A stretch of 64,000 nt of DNA from Epiperipatus broadwayi (taxonomy: Eukaryota > Onychophora > Udeonychophora > Euonychophora > Peripatidae), in NCBI GenBank assembly GCA_028023455.1, contig JAQFVV010000031.1, forward strand, positions 7,678,093-7,742,092, given 5' to 3'. Both the position numbers and the translations under genes were made by a program. The notes beneath the pieces were generated by a model, which saw only the letters and a list, made by a program, of their open reading frames with translations, did no database searches and was not told the DNA's origin. Numbering within the stretch: the first letter of the stretch is position 1; each line of letters begins with the position of its first letter. Below, piece after piece: positions 11,430 through 28,999 of this stretch.

Positions 11430-12478
11430 CACGCTTGCAAGCTGAATAGAAATTGTTTCATAAACGCTCAGAGTTTGTATTCAGATCTAGTTTCTTTATT
11501 CCTGTCTTTCACTGACGATAGCAAATAGCTTGAAATCATGATCTGAAAGTGGAATTATAGTTAGAGATAGTGAATACTAACTACTCTGACGTTTATGTAA
11601 ACAAAACATACGCTTGATTGGCAGTCTTGGTAGGACGCCATCTGTGGACATAAATACAAGCGTTAGCAAGTTTTTTAACTTGCATTTTTGTTTATCATAA
11701 ATGTACCTTTGAGGTCTTTCTTGCAATGATATAGATTGCAGAGGCTTCTACTATGTGGTGATGCTGAACTGAGATCAGACCCATGTAGCTATCTGGTTTG
11801 CTATGCTGAGTTTGAAGACATTACGTGTCTAAAAAATTCACGCTTGCAAGCTGAATAGAAATTGTTTCATAAACGCTCAGAGTTTGTATTCAGATCTAGT
11901 TTCTTTATTCCTGTCTTTCACTGACGATAGCAAATAGCTTGAAATCATGATCTGAAAGTGGAATTATAGTTAGAGATAGTGAATACTAACTACTCTGACG
12001 TTTATGTAAACAAAACATACGCTTGATTGGCAGTCTTGGTAGGACGCCATCTGTGGACATAAATACAAGCGTTAGCAAGTTTTTTAACTTGCATTTTTGT
12101 TTATCATAAATGTACCTTTGAGGTCTTTCTTGCAATGATATAGATTGCAGAGGCTTCTACTATGTGGTGATGCTGAACTGAGATCAGACCCATGTAGCTA
12201 TCTGGTTTGCTATGCTGAGTTTGAAGACATTACGTGTCTAAAAAATTCACGCTTGCAAGCTGAATAGAAATTGTTTCATAAACGCTCAGAGTTTGTATTC
12301 AGATCTAGTTTCTTTATTCCTGTCTTTCACTGACGATAGCAAATAGCTTGAAATCATGATCTGAAAGTGGAATTATAGTTAGAGATAGTGAATACTAACT
12401 ACTCTGACGTTTATGTAAACAAAACATACGCTTGATTGGCAGTCTTGGTAGGACGCCATCTGTGGACATAAATACAAG

Positions 12479-12508
12479 CGTTAGCAAGTTAAAAAACTTG
12501 CTAACGCG
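12479..12508. repeat. Perfected 30-bp palindrome in one array unit
   Basis: GCGTTAGCAAGTT and its complement AACTTGCTAACGC flank an AAAA core, making a perfect palindrome. In other units the right arm continues ATTTTTG instead of TAACGCG. Unit length is unchanged. This looks like quasi-palindrome correction by intrastrand template switching. Confidence 0.85.
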
Positions 12509-13054
12509 TTTATCATAAATGTACCTTTGAGGTCTTTCTTGCAATGATATAGATTGCAGAGGCTTCTACTATGTGGTGATGCTGAACTGAGATCAGACCC
12601 ATGTAGCTATCTGGTTTGCTATGCTGAGTTTGAAGACATTACGTGTCTAAAAAATTCACGCTTGCAAGCTGAATAGAAATTGTTTCATAAACGCTCAGAG
12701 TTTGTATTCAGATCTAGTTTCTTTATTCCTGTCTTTCACTGACGATAGCAAATAGCTTGAAATCATGATCTGAAAGTGGAATTATAGTTAGAGATAGTGA
12801 ATACTAACTACTCTGACGTTTATGTAAACAAAACATACGCTTGATTGGCAGTCTTGGTAGGACGCCATCTGTGGACATAAATACAAGCGTTAGCAAGTTT
12901 TTTAACTTGCATTTTTGTTTATCATAAATGTACCTTTGAGGTCTTTCTTGCAATGATATAGATTGCAGAGGCTTCTACTATGTGGTGATGCTGAACTGAG
13001 ATCAGACCCATGTAGCTATCTGGTTTGCTATGCTGAGTTTGAAGACATTACGTG

Positions 13055-13062
13055 TCTTCCCT
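13055..13062. other. Second anomalous segment in the array (TTCCCTATT context)
   Basis: TGTCT-TCCCTATT-CACGC replaces TGTCT-AAAAAATT-CACGC, at the same site as the adapter remnant. TCTTCCCTA resembles the TCTTTCCCTACACGAC part of the Illumina adapter but is not exact. Adapter-derived consensus error is possible; true variation is not excluded. Confidence 0.45.
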
Positions 13063-14925
13063 ATTCACGCTTGCAAGCTGAATAGAAATTGTTTCATAAA
13101 CGCTCAGAGTTTGTATTCAGATCTAGTTTCTTTATTCCTGTCTTTCACTGACGATAGCAAATAGCTTGAAATCATGATCTGAAAGTGGAATTATAGTTAG
13201 AGATAGTGAATACTAACTACTCTGACGTTTATGTAAACAAAACATACGCTTGATTGGCAGTCTTGGTAGGACGCCATCTGTGGACATAAATACAAGCGTT
13301 AGCAAGTTTTTTAACTTGCATTTTTGTTTATCATAAATGTACCTTTGAGGTCTTTCTTGCAATGATATAGATTGCAGAGGCTTCTACTATGTGGTGATGC
13401 TGAACTGAGATCAGACCCATGTAGCTATCTGGTTTGCTATGCTGAGTTTGAAGACATTACGTGTCTAAAAAATTCACGCTTGCAAGCTGAATAGAAATTG
13501 TTTCATAAACGCTCAGAGTTTGTATTCAGATCTAGTTTCTTTATTCCTGTCTTTCACTGACGATAGCAAATAGCTTGAAATCATGATCTGAAAGTGGAAT
13601 TATAGTTAGAGATAGTGAATACTAACTACTCTGACGTTTATGTAAACAAAACATACGCTTGATTGGCAGTCTTGGTAGGACGCCATCTGTGGACATAAAT
13701 ACAAGCGTTAGCAAGTTTTTTAACTTGCATTTTTGTTTATCATAAATGTACCTTTGAGGTCTTTCTTGCAATGATATAGATTGCAGAGGCTTCTACTATG
13801 TGGTGATGCTGAACTGAGATCAGACCCATGTAGCTATCTGGTTTGCTATGCTGAGTTTGAAGACATTACGTGTCTAAAAAATTCACGCTTGCAAGCTGAA
13901 TAGAAATTGTTTCATAAACGCTCAGAGTTTGTATTCAGATCTAGTTTCTTTATTCCTGTCTTTCACTGACGATAGCAAATAGCTTGAAATCATGATCTGA
14001 AAGTGGAATTATAGTTAGAGATAGTGAATACTAACTACTCTGACGTTTATGTAAACAAAACATACGCTTGATTGGCAGTCTTGGTAGGACGCCATCTGTG
14101 GACATAAATACAAGCGTTAGCAAGTTTTTTAACTTGCATTTTTGTTTATCATAAATGTACCTTTGAGGTCTTTCTTGCAATGATATAGATTGCAGAGGCT
14201 TCTACTATGTGGTGATGCTGAACTGAGATCAGACCCATGTAGCTATCTGGTTTGCTATGCTGAGTTTGAAGACATTACGTGTCTAAAAAATTCACGCTTG
14301 CAAGCTGAATAGAAATTGTTTCATAAACGCTCAGAGTTTGTATTCAGATCTAGTTTCTTTATTCCTGTCTTTCACTGACGATAGCAAATAGCTTGAAATC
14401 ATGATCTGAAAGTGGAATTATAGTTAGAGATAGTGAATACTAACTACTCTGACGTTTATGTAAACAAAACATACGCTTGATTGGCAGTCTTGGTAGGACG
14501 CCATCTGTGGACATAAATACAAGCGTTAGCAAGTTTTTTAACTTGCATTTTTGTTTATCATAAATGTACCTTTGAGGTCTTTCTTGCAATGATATAGATT
14601 GCAGAGGCTTCTACTATGTGGTGATGCTGAACTGAGATCAGACCCATGTAGCTATCTGGTTTGCTATGCTGAGTTTGAAGACATTACGTGTCTAAAAAAT
14701 TCACACTTGCAAGCTGAATAGAAATTGTTTCATAAACGCTCAGAGTTTGTATTCAGATCTAGTTTCTTTATTCCTGTCTTTCACTGACGATAGCAAATAG
14801 CTTGAAATCATGATCTGAAAGTGGAATTATAGTTAGAGATAGTGAATACTAACTACTCTGACGTTTATGTAAACAAAACATACGCTTGATTGGCAGTCTT
14901 GGTAGGACGCCATCTGTGGACATAT

Positions 14926-15839
14926 ATATATATATACCCCTGGGTCTCATTTTATGCAATAGATAGGCTCCTCAGAAAACGCGCACAAAAATAAACGTAA
15001 TATACCTTGAAAAATGGGGATTAGTTCCAGTAATTTTCAGAAATTGCATAAAAGCAAAGCAACAAGAAAAATTACTTTAATATTTGCATTAAAAAAAATA
15101 AGGAAATAAAGTATGAATAATAAAAAATTTCAAATATTTGAAAAAAATTAAAACAACACAAACTTTTTTACTTCTTTTATTAACTACAGTATTTAATTTT
15201 GTATTTTTTCATGTGTGACAATATGCATTCATTTGTAAACTAGTAAAAAATCAGATTCATGACGTGATGTAGAACTAACGCCACTTTCAGTCTTGAGCTG
15301 AGTTAATGGTTTTCTGTTTCTATATTTAAAAAATAAGATTGCAATAAAAACAAAAAAAAAATTATACATTATCATTAAAAAGATTATTTTCAGTTTATAA
15401 AATCAATAAAATCTTTGTTATTATTTATTTTAAAAATCTAAAAAAATATTTATTTTTGTTAATATCTAACAAAATACATTTTAAAAGTTAAAAAATTTTG
15501 AATATTTATTGCTATATTTTTATACATATGTATAAATCTATTATTATTATTTACTCATTAGTATAATTAGGTTATTTACATAGAAGCTAAGATTCTAAAT
15601 ACAACTTCAGGCCATATTCATGTTAGCTGCTAATATAATGTTATATTTTTGAAAAAAAAAAGTATTTCAAGTCAAAATAAGTTATTAATAATTTAATTTT
15701 TTTGATATCTAATAAATATAGTGAAATATGAAAGATATTAAGAAGAAACATGAATCACATAACTTTAAAATCGCATTGAAATAATATGCATAAAACGAGA
15801 TTCAGGTGCATATATATATATATATGTATCATATTATTT
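14926..15839. other. (TA)n then A/T-rich spacer
   Basis: A short TA run (14926-14937) ends the array. The rest is A/T-rich, with no coding region or recognisable repeat apart from a TA run near 15810-15825. Confidence 0.6.
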
Positions 15840-15957
15840 TTATTATTTGAGCATTCTTATGATTTGAGAAAGAGCATGCTCAGAGGAAGGTACTTGATAT
15901 TGTACTGAAATGTCAGCATTTAGCTTTTTCACTACACAGAATATCTCCCAAATAATA
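15840..15957 (+). pseudogene. PLE-2 3'-terminal fragment
   Basis: The sequence GCATTCTTATGATTTGAGAA through TAGCTTTTTCACTACAC closely matches 49300-49390 and the reverse complement of 48350-48425, the 3' ends of the PLE-2 pair. Only the last coding residues (HSYDLRK) and the 3' UTR with the ribozyme-like segment remain. GAAACGTC of the PLE-2 core is GAAATGTC here, a CpG to TpG change. Confidence 0.8.
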
Positions 15958-15995
15958 TATATATATATATATATATATTGGGATTATTCTGTGTA

Positions 15996-16031
<36 letters not shown>
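15931..16031. repeat. TA-core palindrome built on the PLE-2 terminus
   Basis: ACTACACAGAATATCTCCCAAATAAT, a (TA)n core, then ATTGGGATTATTCTGTGTAGT and a second TA run. The arms are the PLE-2 3' end and an inverted copy of it. Confidence 0.8.
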
Positions 16032-16035
<4 letters not shown>

Positions 16036-16061
16036 ATTACATGCATAAAACTAAACTAGTC

Positions 16062-16190
16062 AATATATAATTAAAATTACCCCAAATCCAAAATTCAAAC
16101 AGACCAGCAAAAATAATATTAAAATACAACTAAAGGTTTCACTGATACAAGCAGACTTCTCAAGTGTAAAGAACTACAAAAAATACACAA
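16062..16190 (-). pseudogene. PLE-3 3'-terminal fragment
   Basis: The minus strand (CTTGAGAAGTCTGCTTGTAT, CAGTGAAACCTTTAGTTG, GGATTTGGGG) aligns with plus-strand 18060-18155 downstream of the PLE-3 coding remnant. Its coding-side end abuts (TA)n at about 16190. A CTG...CAG mini-hairpin followed by GAAAC is the same HHR-like skeleton as in other PLE ends. Confidence 0.65.
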
Positions 16191-16358
16191 TATATATATA
16201 TATATATGAAAAACAAAAACAAGTTATTCACGTGACATGCTATCACTTGTTATTTATGATCAATAGATGGCGTTTTACCAAATCCAGCGAAACAAGTGTA
16301 AAATTTGTTTACATAAATGACAAAAGAATCAGAATTAACTATCTTTTTCATTTGCTCA

Positions 16359-16404
16359 CCCTCAGATCAGCTGATTTCAAGCTATTTGATACCATCAATG
16401 AAGG
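16359..16404 (-). ncRNA. Hammerhead ribozyme, decayed core, minus strand
   Basis: The minus strand has stem I CCTTCA/TGAGGG intact, stem II AGC-like, GAA, stem III ATCA-GC-TGAT and C17. The core reads TTGATGG instead of CTGATGA, so it is probably inactive. Confidence 0.65.
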
Positions 16405-16988
16405 ATAGAGTTAGAAACTAGATCTAAACACTGACTCCAAGTGTTTATGCAAAATGTTTTTATCAGTTTGCAAGCATGAATTTTTCAGACTGTTAAAGTC
16501 TTCAAACTCAGCCTAACAAGCCAGATATCTATATGGGTCTGATCTTAGTTCAGTTTCATCACATAGTCAAAGTCTCTGCTATATATATCATTGCAAGAAA
16601 CCTTTAAAGGTACATTTATGAAAAGCAAAAACAAGTTATTCACGTAACTTGCTATCATTGTTATTTATGTAAAAAAAATTTACACTTGTTTCAGTGGTTT
16701 TGGTAAAATGCCATCTATTGATCATAAATAACAAGTGATAGGAAGTTACGTGAATAACTTGTTTTTGTTTTTCATAAATGTACCTTTAAAGGTTTCTTGC
16801 AATGATATATATTGCAGAGACTTTGACTATGTGGTGAAACTGAACTGATATCAGACCCATATAGATATCTGGCTTGTTAGGCTGAGTTTGAAGACTTTAC
16901 TGGTCTGAAAAATTCACACTTGCAAACTCATAGAAATGTTTTGCATAAACACTTGAAGTCAGTGCTTAAATCTAGTTTCTAAGTCTAT

Positions 16989-17034
16989 CCTTCACTGATG
17001 ATAGCAAATAGCTTGAAATCAGCTGATCTGAGGG
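16989..17034 (+). ncRNA. Hammerhead ribozyme, canonical CTGATGA core
   Basis: CCTTCA (16989-16994), CTGATGA (16995-17001), stem II TAGCAAATAGCTT (17002-17014), GAA (17015-17017), stem III ATCAGCTGAT (17018-17027), cleavage C (17028), TGAGGG (17029-17034). Relative to the 409-bp unit, stem I has a compensatory T-A to C-G change and a T-A to T.G change, and stem III gains a pair. These changes preserve the fold. Confidence 0.85.
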
Positions 17035-17154
17035 TGTGCAAATGAAAGAGATAGTTAATTCTGACTCTTTTGTCATTTATGTAAACAAATTTTACACTTG
17101 TTTCGGTGGTTTTGGTAAAATGCCATATATATATATATACATATATATAATATT

Positions 17155-17425
17155 ACCCACAAATCCATTTACTTCCCATCCACCCTTAATATTAAAATAA
17201 CTTTTAAATATATTAATTGCTTCAGAATAAAAAAATTTCAATAATATTTTTTTTATTCTTCTTTTGATTTCATTTCTCTCAAAAAAGACAACCTTAGCTC
17301 CATCAAAATTAATAGTGAGGCCTGTATCTTTTTCGTGAACATACAAGGCAGAACTAAGATATCTATTTAAACTCTACTTGTATGAACCTTTATTCTTTCA
17401 TTTAAACTCAAACTACTCTGACCTA
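17155..17425 (-). pseudogene. PLE-3 GIY-YIG fragment, inverted arm
   Basis: The minus strand is open over 17092-17346: MYVHEKDTGLTINFDGAKVV, then FFERNEIKRRIKKILLKFFY, then FKSYFNIKGGWEVN. This is the GIY-YIG endonuclease half of a PLE (the H..xTGH.IxFD.AKVL and E...R...E/K blocks). It mirrors the plus-strand copy at 17460-18160 head to head. The upstream YIGQSS.SLNERIK.H block is at about 17350-17425. It is 5'-truncated, with no RT. Confidence 0.75.
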
Positions 17426-17459
17426 TGTAGCTTTGTTTCAGAAATGTCAATTTTATAAA

Positions 17460-24590
<7,131 letters not shown>

Positions 24591-24599
24591 TTATAAAAA

Positions 24600-25009
24600 T
24601 TTTAGCACCACCCATGATGTAGCAGAGACATAATCCATTAAGTGTAGAAATCATCATTGCACCAAATAATACATTCAATAATGTCATTAATTGTTTCAAA
24701 ATAATTATTAATATGACAATGTATTTATTTAAATAGTAGAAAACATATAGTATTGTTACCCAGTGCAAGCCATAGTAAATTAAATAAATGCAAGTAAATT
24801 TGCACATAAAATCCCTATCTAGTGCCTACTCATCCAACATCCCCAAATTAGATTCTAGCTTGTGGCTTTTGTCAGTGAGGAGCTTTGGGATATGACAATA
24901 ATGCATTTAAATCTTAGGATCTAGTTCAACCCTCTACTTAGCTACAATACTATGAGTTTAAAATTGAAAATACAATAACATATTCAATCCAAGCTCATAG
25001 ATTATATTG

Positions 25010-25051
<42 letters not shown>

Positions 25052-25545
25052 CAATATAATCTATGAGTTTATATATGAGTTTATATATATAGAAGTATAT
25101 ATACAATATATATATAAACTCAGTTCAGTACCCATACATTTTGGTGCTTTTGGTTCTTTAATAATCATAGCCACCACTATCCTATTAGTCAGGATTGGTA
25201 TTAACCCACTAAACATCACATTGTCACCCTTTCTTATGCTTGCTCATAAATGTTATTAAAACAGGAAAAACCCTCCATAGAGTAGTGCCAGTCAGTGCAA
25301 GCCAGATTAATCAAGAGATGCCAGAAGCCTTATGCATAAAATCCTTATCTAGTGCATATTCATCAATATCTCCAGGCTAATTTTTAGTTTGCAGATTTTA
25401 TCAGTAAGAAGGTTTGGATCTAAGAGCATTGAACCTAGATCTTAGGCATTGTTTATCTTTTTCATTAATTATAAATCTAAAAGGCCAAGATGAAACACAA
25501 TCCAAGTTCATTTACCTTTATATTCACATAACAAATTTGGTGTTT
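24600..25545 (-). mobile_element. Family B ~400-bp hammerhead repeat, decayed dimer
   Basis: Blocks GCACATAAAATCCCTATCTA (24802) and GCATAAAATCCTTATCTA (25334) head two copies 530 bp apart. Removing the TA palindrome inserted at about 24990-25130 gives a period near 400 bp. On the minus strand each has a hammerhead remnant: CTCACTGACAAAAGCCACAA at about 24855-24885, and CTGATAA...AAAAATTAGCC at about 25377-25415. Family B aligns with family A around GATCTAG and TCACTGAC, especially through the intermediate copy at 26711-27178. Upstream boundary uncertain. Confidence 0.65.
24990..25130. repeat. TA-core palindrome inserted in family B
   Basis: CATAGATTATATTGTCA, a (TA)n core, TGACAATATAATCTATG, then duplicated GAGTTTATATAT segments ending TATATAAACTC. 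The arms copy the neighbouring sequence, so this may be an inverted duplication of the edge of the repeat. Confidence 0.8.
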
Positions 25546-25547
25546 TT

Positions 25548-26117
25548 GGAGACAATTTGAAAGAGACATTGAATTCTATCTTTGTCAGTGTTTATGTAAA
25601 CAAAGCTTGAAAGTGAGCTATTGGTAAAGCTCCATCTAATGATCATAAAATCCAAGCTTTAGAAAGTTACAAAATATATAACTCGTTTTGTTTATCATAA
25701 ATGTACTATTGAAGGTTTTTGCAATGATATAGATTGCAGAGGCTTTTACTATATGGTGAAACGGAACTGAATTCAGACCCATATAGTTATCTAGTTTGTT
25801 TGACTGGATTTCAAGATATTTACGTATTATGAAAAATTCATGCTTTTAAGCTGATATAAAAGTGTTTCATAAATGCTGATTAGTAGAGTTGTTGTTTAGG
25901 TCTAGTTTCTACTTTTCCTACCCTTTACTGACATGAGCCAACTAGCTCAAGACCATGGTTTAAAGGTTGAAGACAACTTGAAAGAGATATTGAATTGTAT
26001 CTCTCTCCGCATTTATGTAAACAAAGCTTGAAATTGAGCCATTGACAAAGTTCCATTTAGTGCTCATAAAATGCAAGCTATAGCAAGTTATGAAATTTAT
26101 AACTTAAATGTTTATTA
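25548..26117 (+). mobile_element. Family A hammerhead repeat, diverged 1.4-copy array
   Basis: TTATGTAAACAAAGCTTGAA recurs at about 25592 and 26013 (period about 421 bp). The unit follows the order of the 409-bp unit in its inverted orientation: GCAATGATATAGATTGCAGA, CAGACCCATATAG, GAAAAATTCATGCTTTTAAGC. The right end (ATGTTTATTA) meets (TA)n at the same unit position as the left end of the big array. The left end is fused to family B at about 25545. Confidence 0.8.
25922..25966 (+). ncRNA. Hammerhead ribozyme remnant with compensated stems
   Basis: CCTTTA (25922-25927) pairs perfectly with TAAAGG (25961-25966). Stem III is ACC-AT-GGT (25952-25959), H17 is T (25960). The core is CTGACATGA with a 2-nt insertion and AAG for GAA, so it is probably inactive. 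Stem I and stem III differ in sequence from the 409-bp unit yet remain paired. Confidence 0.65.
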
Positions 26118-26132
26118 TATATATATATATAT

Positions 26133-27178
<1,046 letters not shown>

Positions 27179-27189
27179 TGCTTTTTCTT

Positions 27190-28560
27190 GAAACATATAT
27201 ATATAATTTTTCCAATAGTACATTTAATAAATAAGACTTTGAACATCTCAAGATATTTCACACAAAAATAAAAATGGAATGGCTAAAAAAATTGATAGAA
27301 AATACACCAATATTTATTATTGACAAACATATTAAATTTCCATTCATTTTTCATTTTGTATATATTTTAAATAAATATATTTATTTATAAGAATTAATTT
27401 TAAAATGTTATTTTGAAAAGAACATTTGAATTTACTTGTCTCAAACGGCACTTTGAGTCATGTCACCATTTTATGAATTTAATTATTACAAATCAAAAAG
27501 AAATTATTAAATACCTTTGATGTAAAGTTGTCATTTTTTCACTAAACAAAGTTATGTTTCTAAAACAAAAATAAAATTTTCTTGACACTTAAGTTAAAAG
27601 TGATAGAGGAAGAGAATAAATGCATTGTTTCAACTTGCTTTTAATTCCACAAAATATATAAACATAGTTGTTAGGATTCTTATTTTCTCAATATTACAAG
27701 ATTTTTTTCCAAAATATAATTATTGTATTTTCTATAATTTGGACAGTGATAAAATTGTGACTCCATAAATGTAAAATTTTAAATTTATTCTGTAATTGGA
27801 AATCTTTCAGTATTTATTTCTGTCATGTTATGTTTAAAAAATGCTTTTTAATTATTATTTTTATATTTTTGTTGTGGTGTTCATCTTTGTAAATAATGTA
27901 AAGGATCAATTCTCCTTTTATTTTGAAATGTATTACATCCATACTACAACTAAAATATAATATATATTTTACCATTTTGTATGATGAAGCTTTTTTCCAT
28001 AAGAACACAAAAAAGGGAAAATTAAAACTAAATCATACCATAAGTGAAATTTTATAAATTCATGAATTATTTTGAATTTTGTACAATTTTTTTTCTAAAT
28101 ATAATTATTATCTATTATAAAATAATATAAATAATATGTTCTTTTCAAGTTTAATAAATTAATTATAATAGATAACTTTTTAATTATTACTAAATAATTT
28201 TAATAATTTGATTCAACTGCATAGTGCTTCTTGAAAACTTATCCAACATTAATCCTTTAACTTTGGACATTTTATTAATCTCTATTTCACTTATATTTCC
28301 AATATTTTTGTTTTCAAGATTAAGGTTTCTTTCTGTATTATAGTTTCATAGGTTTTACTTTATTTGTCAGAAATATAAATTTACAAGTAACAAACTTTCT
28401 TAAAAATAATATTTAAATTTAGTAAATATAGAAGAAATAGGGTACTTAGGTTTTATTCCTGCTATGATGTATTGCTCCTGTGATGTTTGCATCCAGTAAT
28501 AATTATTCAAAGTTTTCATTTATGATGCCATGACATCCAAGAATCCTGTTATGACTAATT
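27190..28560. other. A/T-rich spacer
   Basis: Nothing recognisable. The 61-codon minus frame at 27823-28008 has no motif. Confidence 0.6.
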
Positions 28561-28561
28561 C

Positions 28562-28563
28562 AT

Positions 28564-28639
<76 letters not shown>

Positions 28640-28740
28640 GTAGGTAGGTAGGTAGGTAGGTAGGTAGGTAGGTAGGTAGGTAGGTAGGTAGGTAGGTAGG
28701 TAGGTAGGTAGGTAGGTAGGTAGGTAGGTAGATAGATAGG

Positions 28741-28819
<79 letters not shown>

Positions 28820-28848
28820 GTAGGTAGGTAGGTAGGTAGGTAGGTAGG

Positions 28849-28925
<77 letters not shown>

Positions 28926-28997
28926 GGATAAATGGATGGATAGATAGATAGGTAGATAGATAGATAGATCGATAGATAGATAGATAGATAGATAGAT
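28562..28997. repeat. Compound (GATA)n/(GGTA)n microsatellite
   Basis: About 435 bp of tetranucleotides in alternating blocks: GATA, GGTA (28639-28730), GATA, GGTA (28819-28850), GATA with scattered substitutions near 28924-28970. The GGTA blocks imply single-base change followed by local expansion. The 161-residue frame on the minus strand is accidental. Confidence 0.97.
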
Positions 28998-28999
28998 GT

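Larger units (their letters stand above)
7814..14829 (+). ncRNA. Eighteen hammerhead ribozymes, plus strand, one per inverted unit
   Basis: The first spans 7814-7874: CTTTCA 7823-7828, CTGACGA 7829-7835, stem II 7836-7848, GAA 7849-7851, stem III 7852-7859, cleavage C 7860, TGAAAG 7861-7866. The others follow at 409-bp steps (411 across the adapter-bearing unit), the last at 14769-14829. The copy at the inversion point (7431) lacks the 5' half of stem I and the core. All required catalytic-core residues are present (CTGANGA, GAA, A15.1-U16.1 pair, H17). Stem III is very short, as in PLE and retrozyme hammerheads, which are thought to work partly as dimers. Confidence 0.87.
5531..14925 (+). 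mobile_element. 409-bp hammerhead-ribozyme tandem array in foldback form (retrozyme-like)
   Basis: Units start at 5531, 5939, 6348, 6757 and 7166 in one orientation, the fifth broken at 7430. Then 18 full units and one 131-bp partial run in the opposite orientation. The landmark AAATAGCTTG recurs at 7431, 7840, 8249 and so on every 409 bp; one unit is 411 bp. Units are nearly identical. The unit has no meaningful open frame, but each carries a complete type I hammerhead motif. The left end (TGATAAACAAAAATGC) and the right end (GGACATA) both abut (TA)n. Known retrozymes are non-autonomous retroelements with tandem HHR units of a few hundred nucleotides that yield circular RNA. The retrozyme call is inferred from the ribozyme and tandem layout. 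A plain satellite that captured a ribozyme is the alternative. Confidence 0.88.
16207..17126 (+). mobile_element. Diverged hammerhead foldback element (family A, small)
   Basis: The sequence follows the 409-bp unit throughout but is diverged. A forward unit runs about 16207-16618. A partial second one breaks at about 16664-16671 (shared ATTTATG), and inverted sequence runs to 17126. The left end (TGAAAAACAAAAACAAG) and the right end (GGTAAAATGCCAT) correspond to nearly the same unit positions as in the big array, and (TA)n flanks both. The layout is thus the same, with an independent inversion point. No protein is encoded. Confidence 0.85.

Noticed and set aside
11325-11528. 67-residue frame in the 409-bp array
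   Set aside because: It exists only in the unit where adapter sequence replaces the stop codon; other units are closed.
5531-14925. CRISPR-like regular repeats
   Set aside because: Units are contiguous 409-bp tandems without spacers, in a eukaryotic repeat context.
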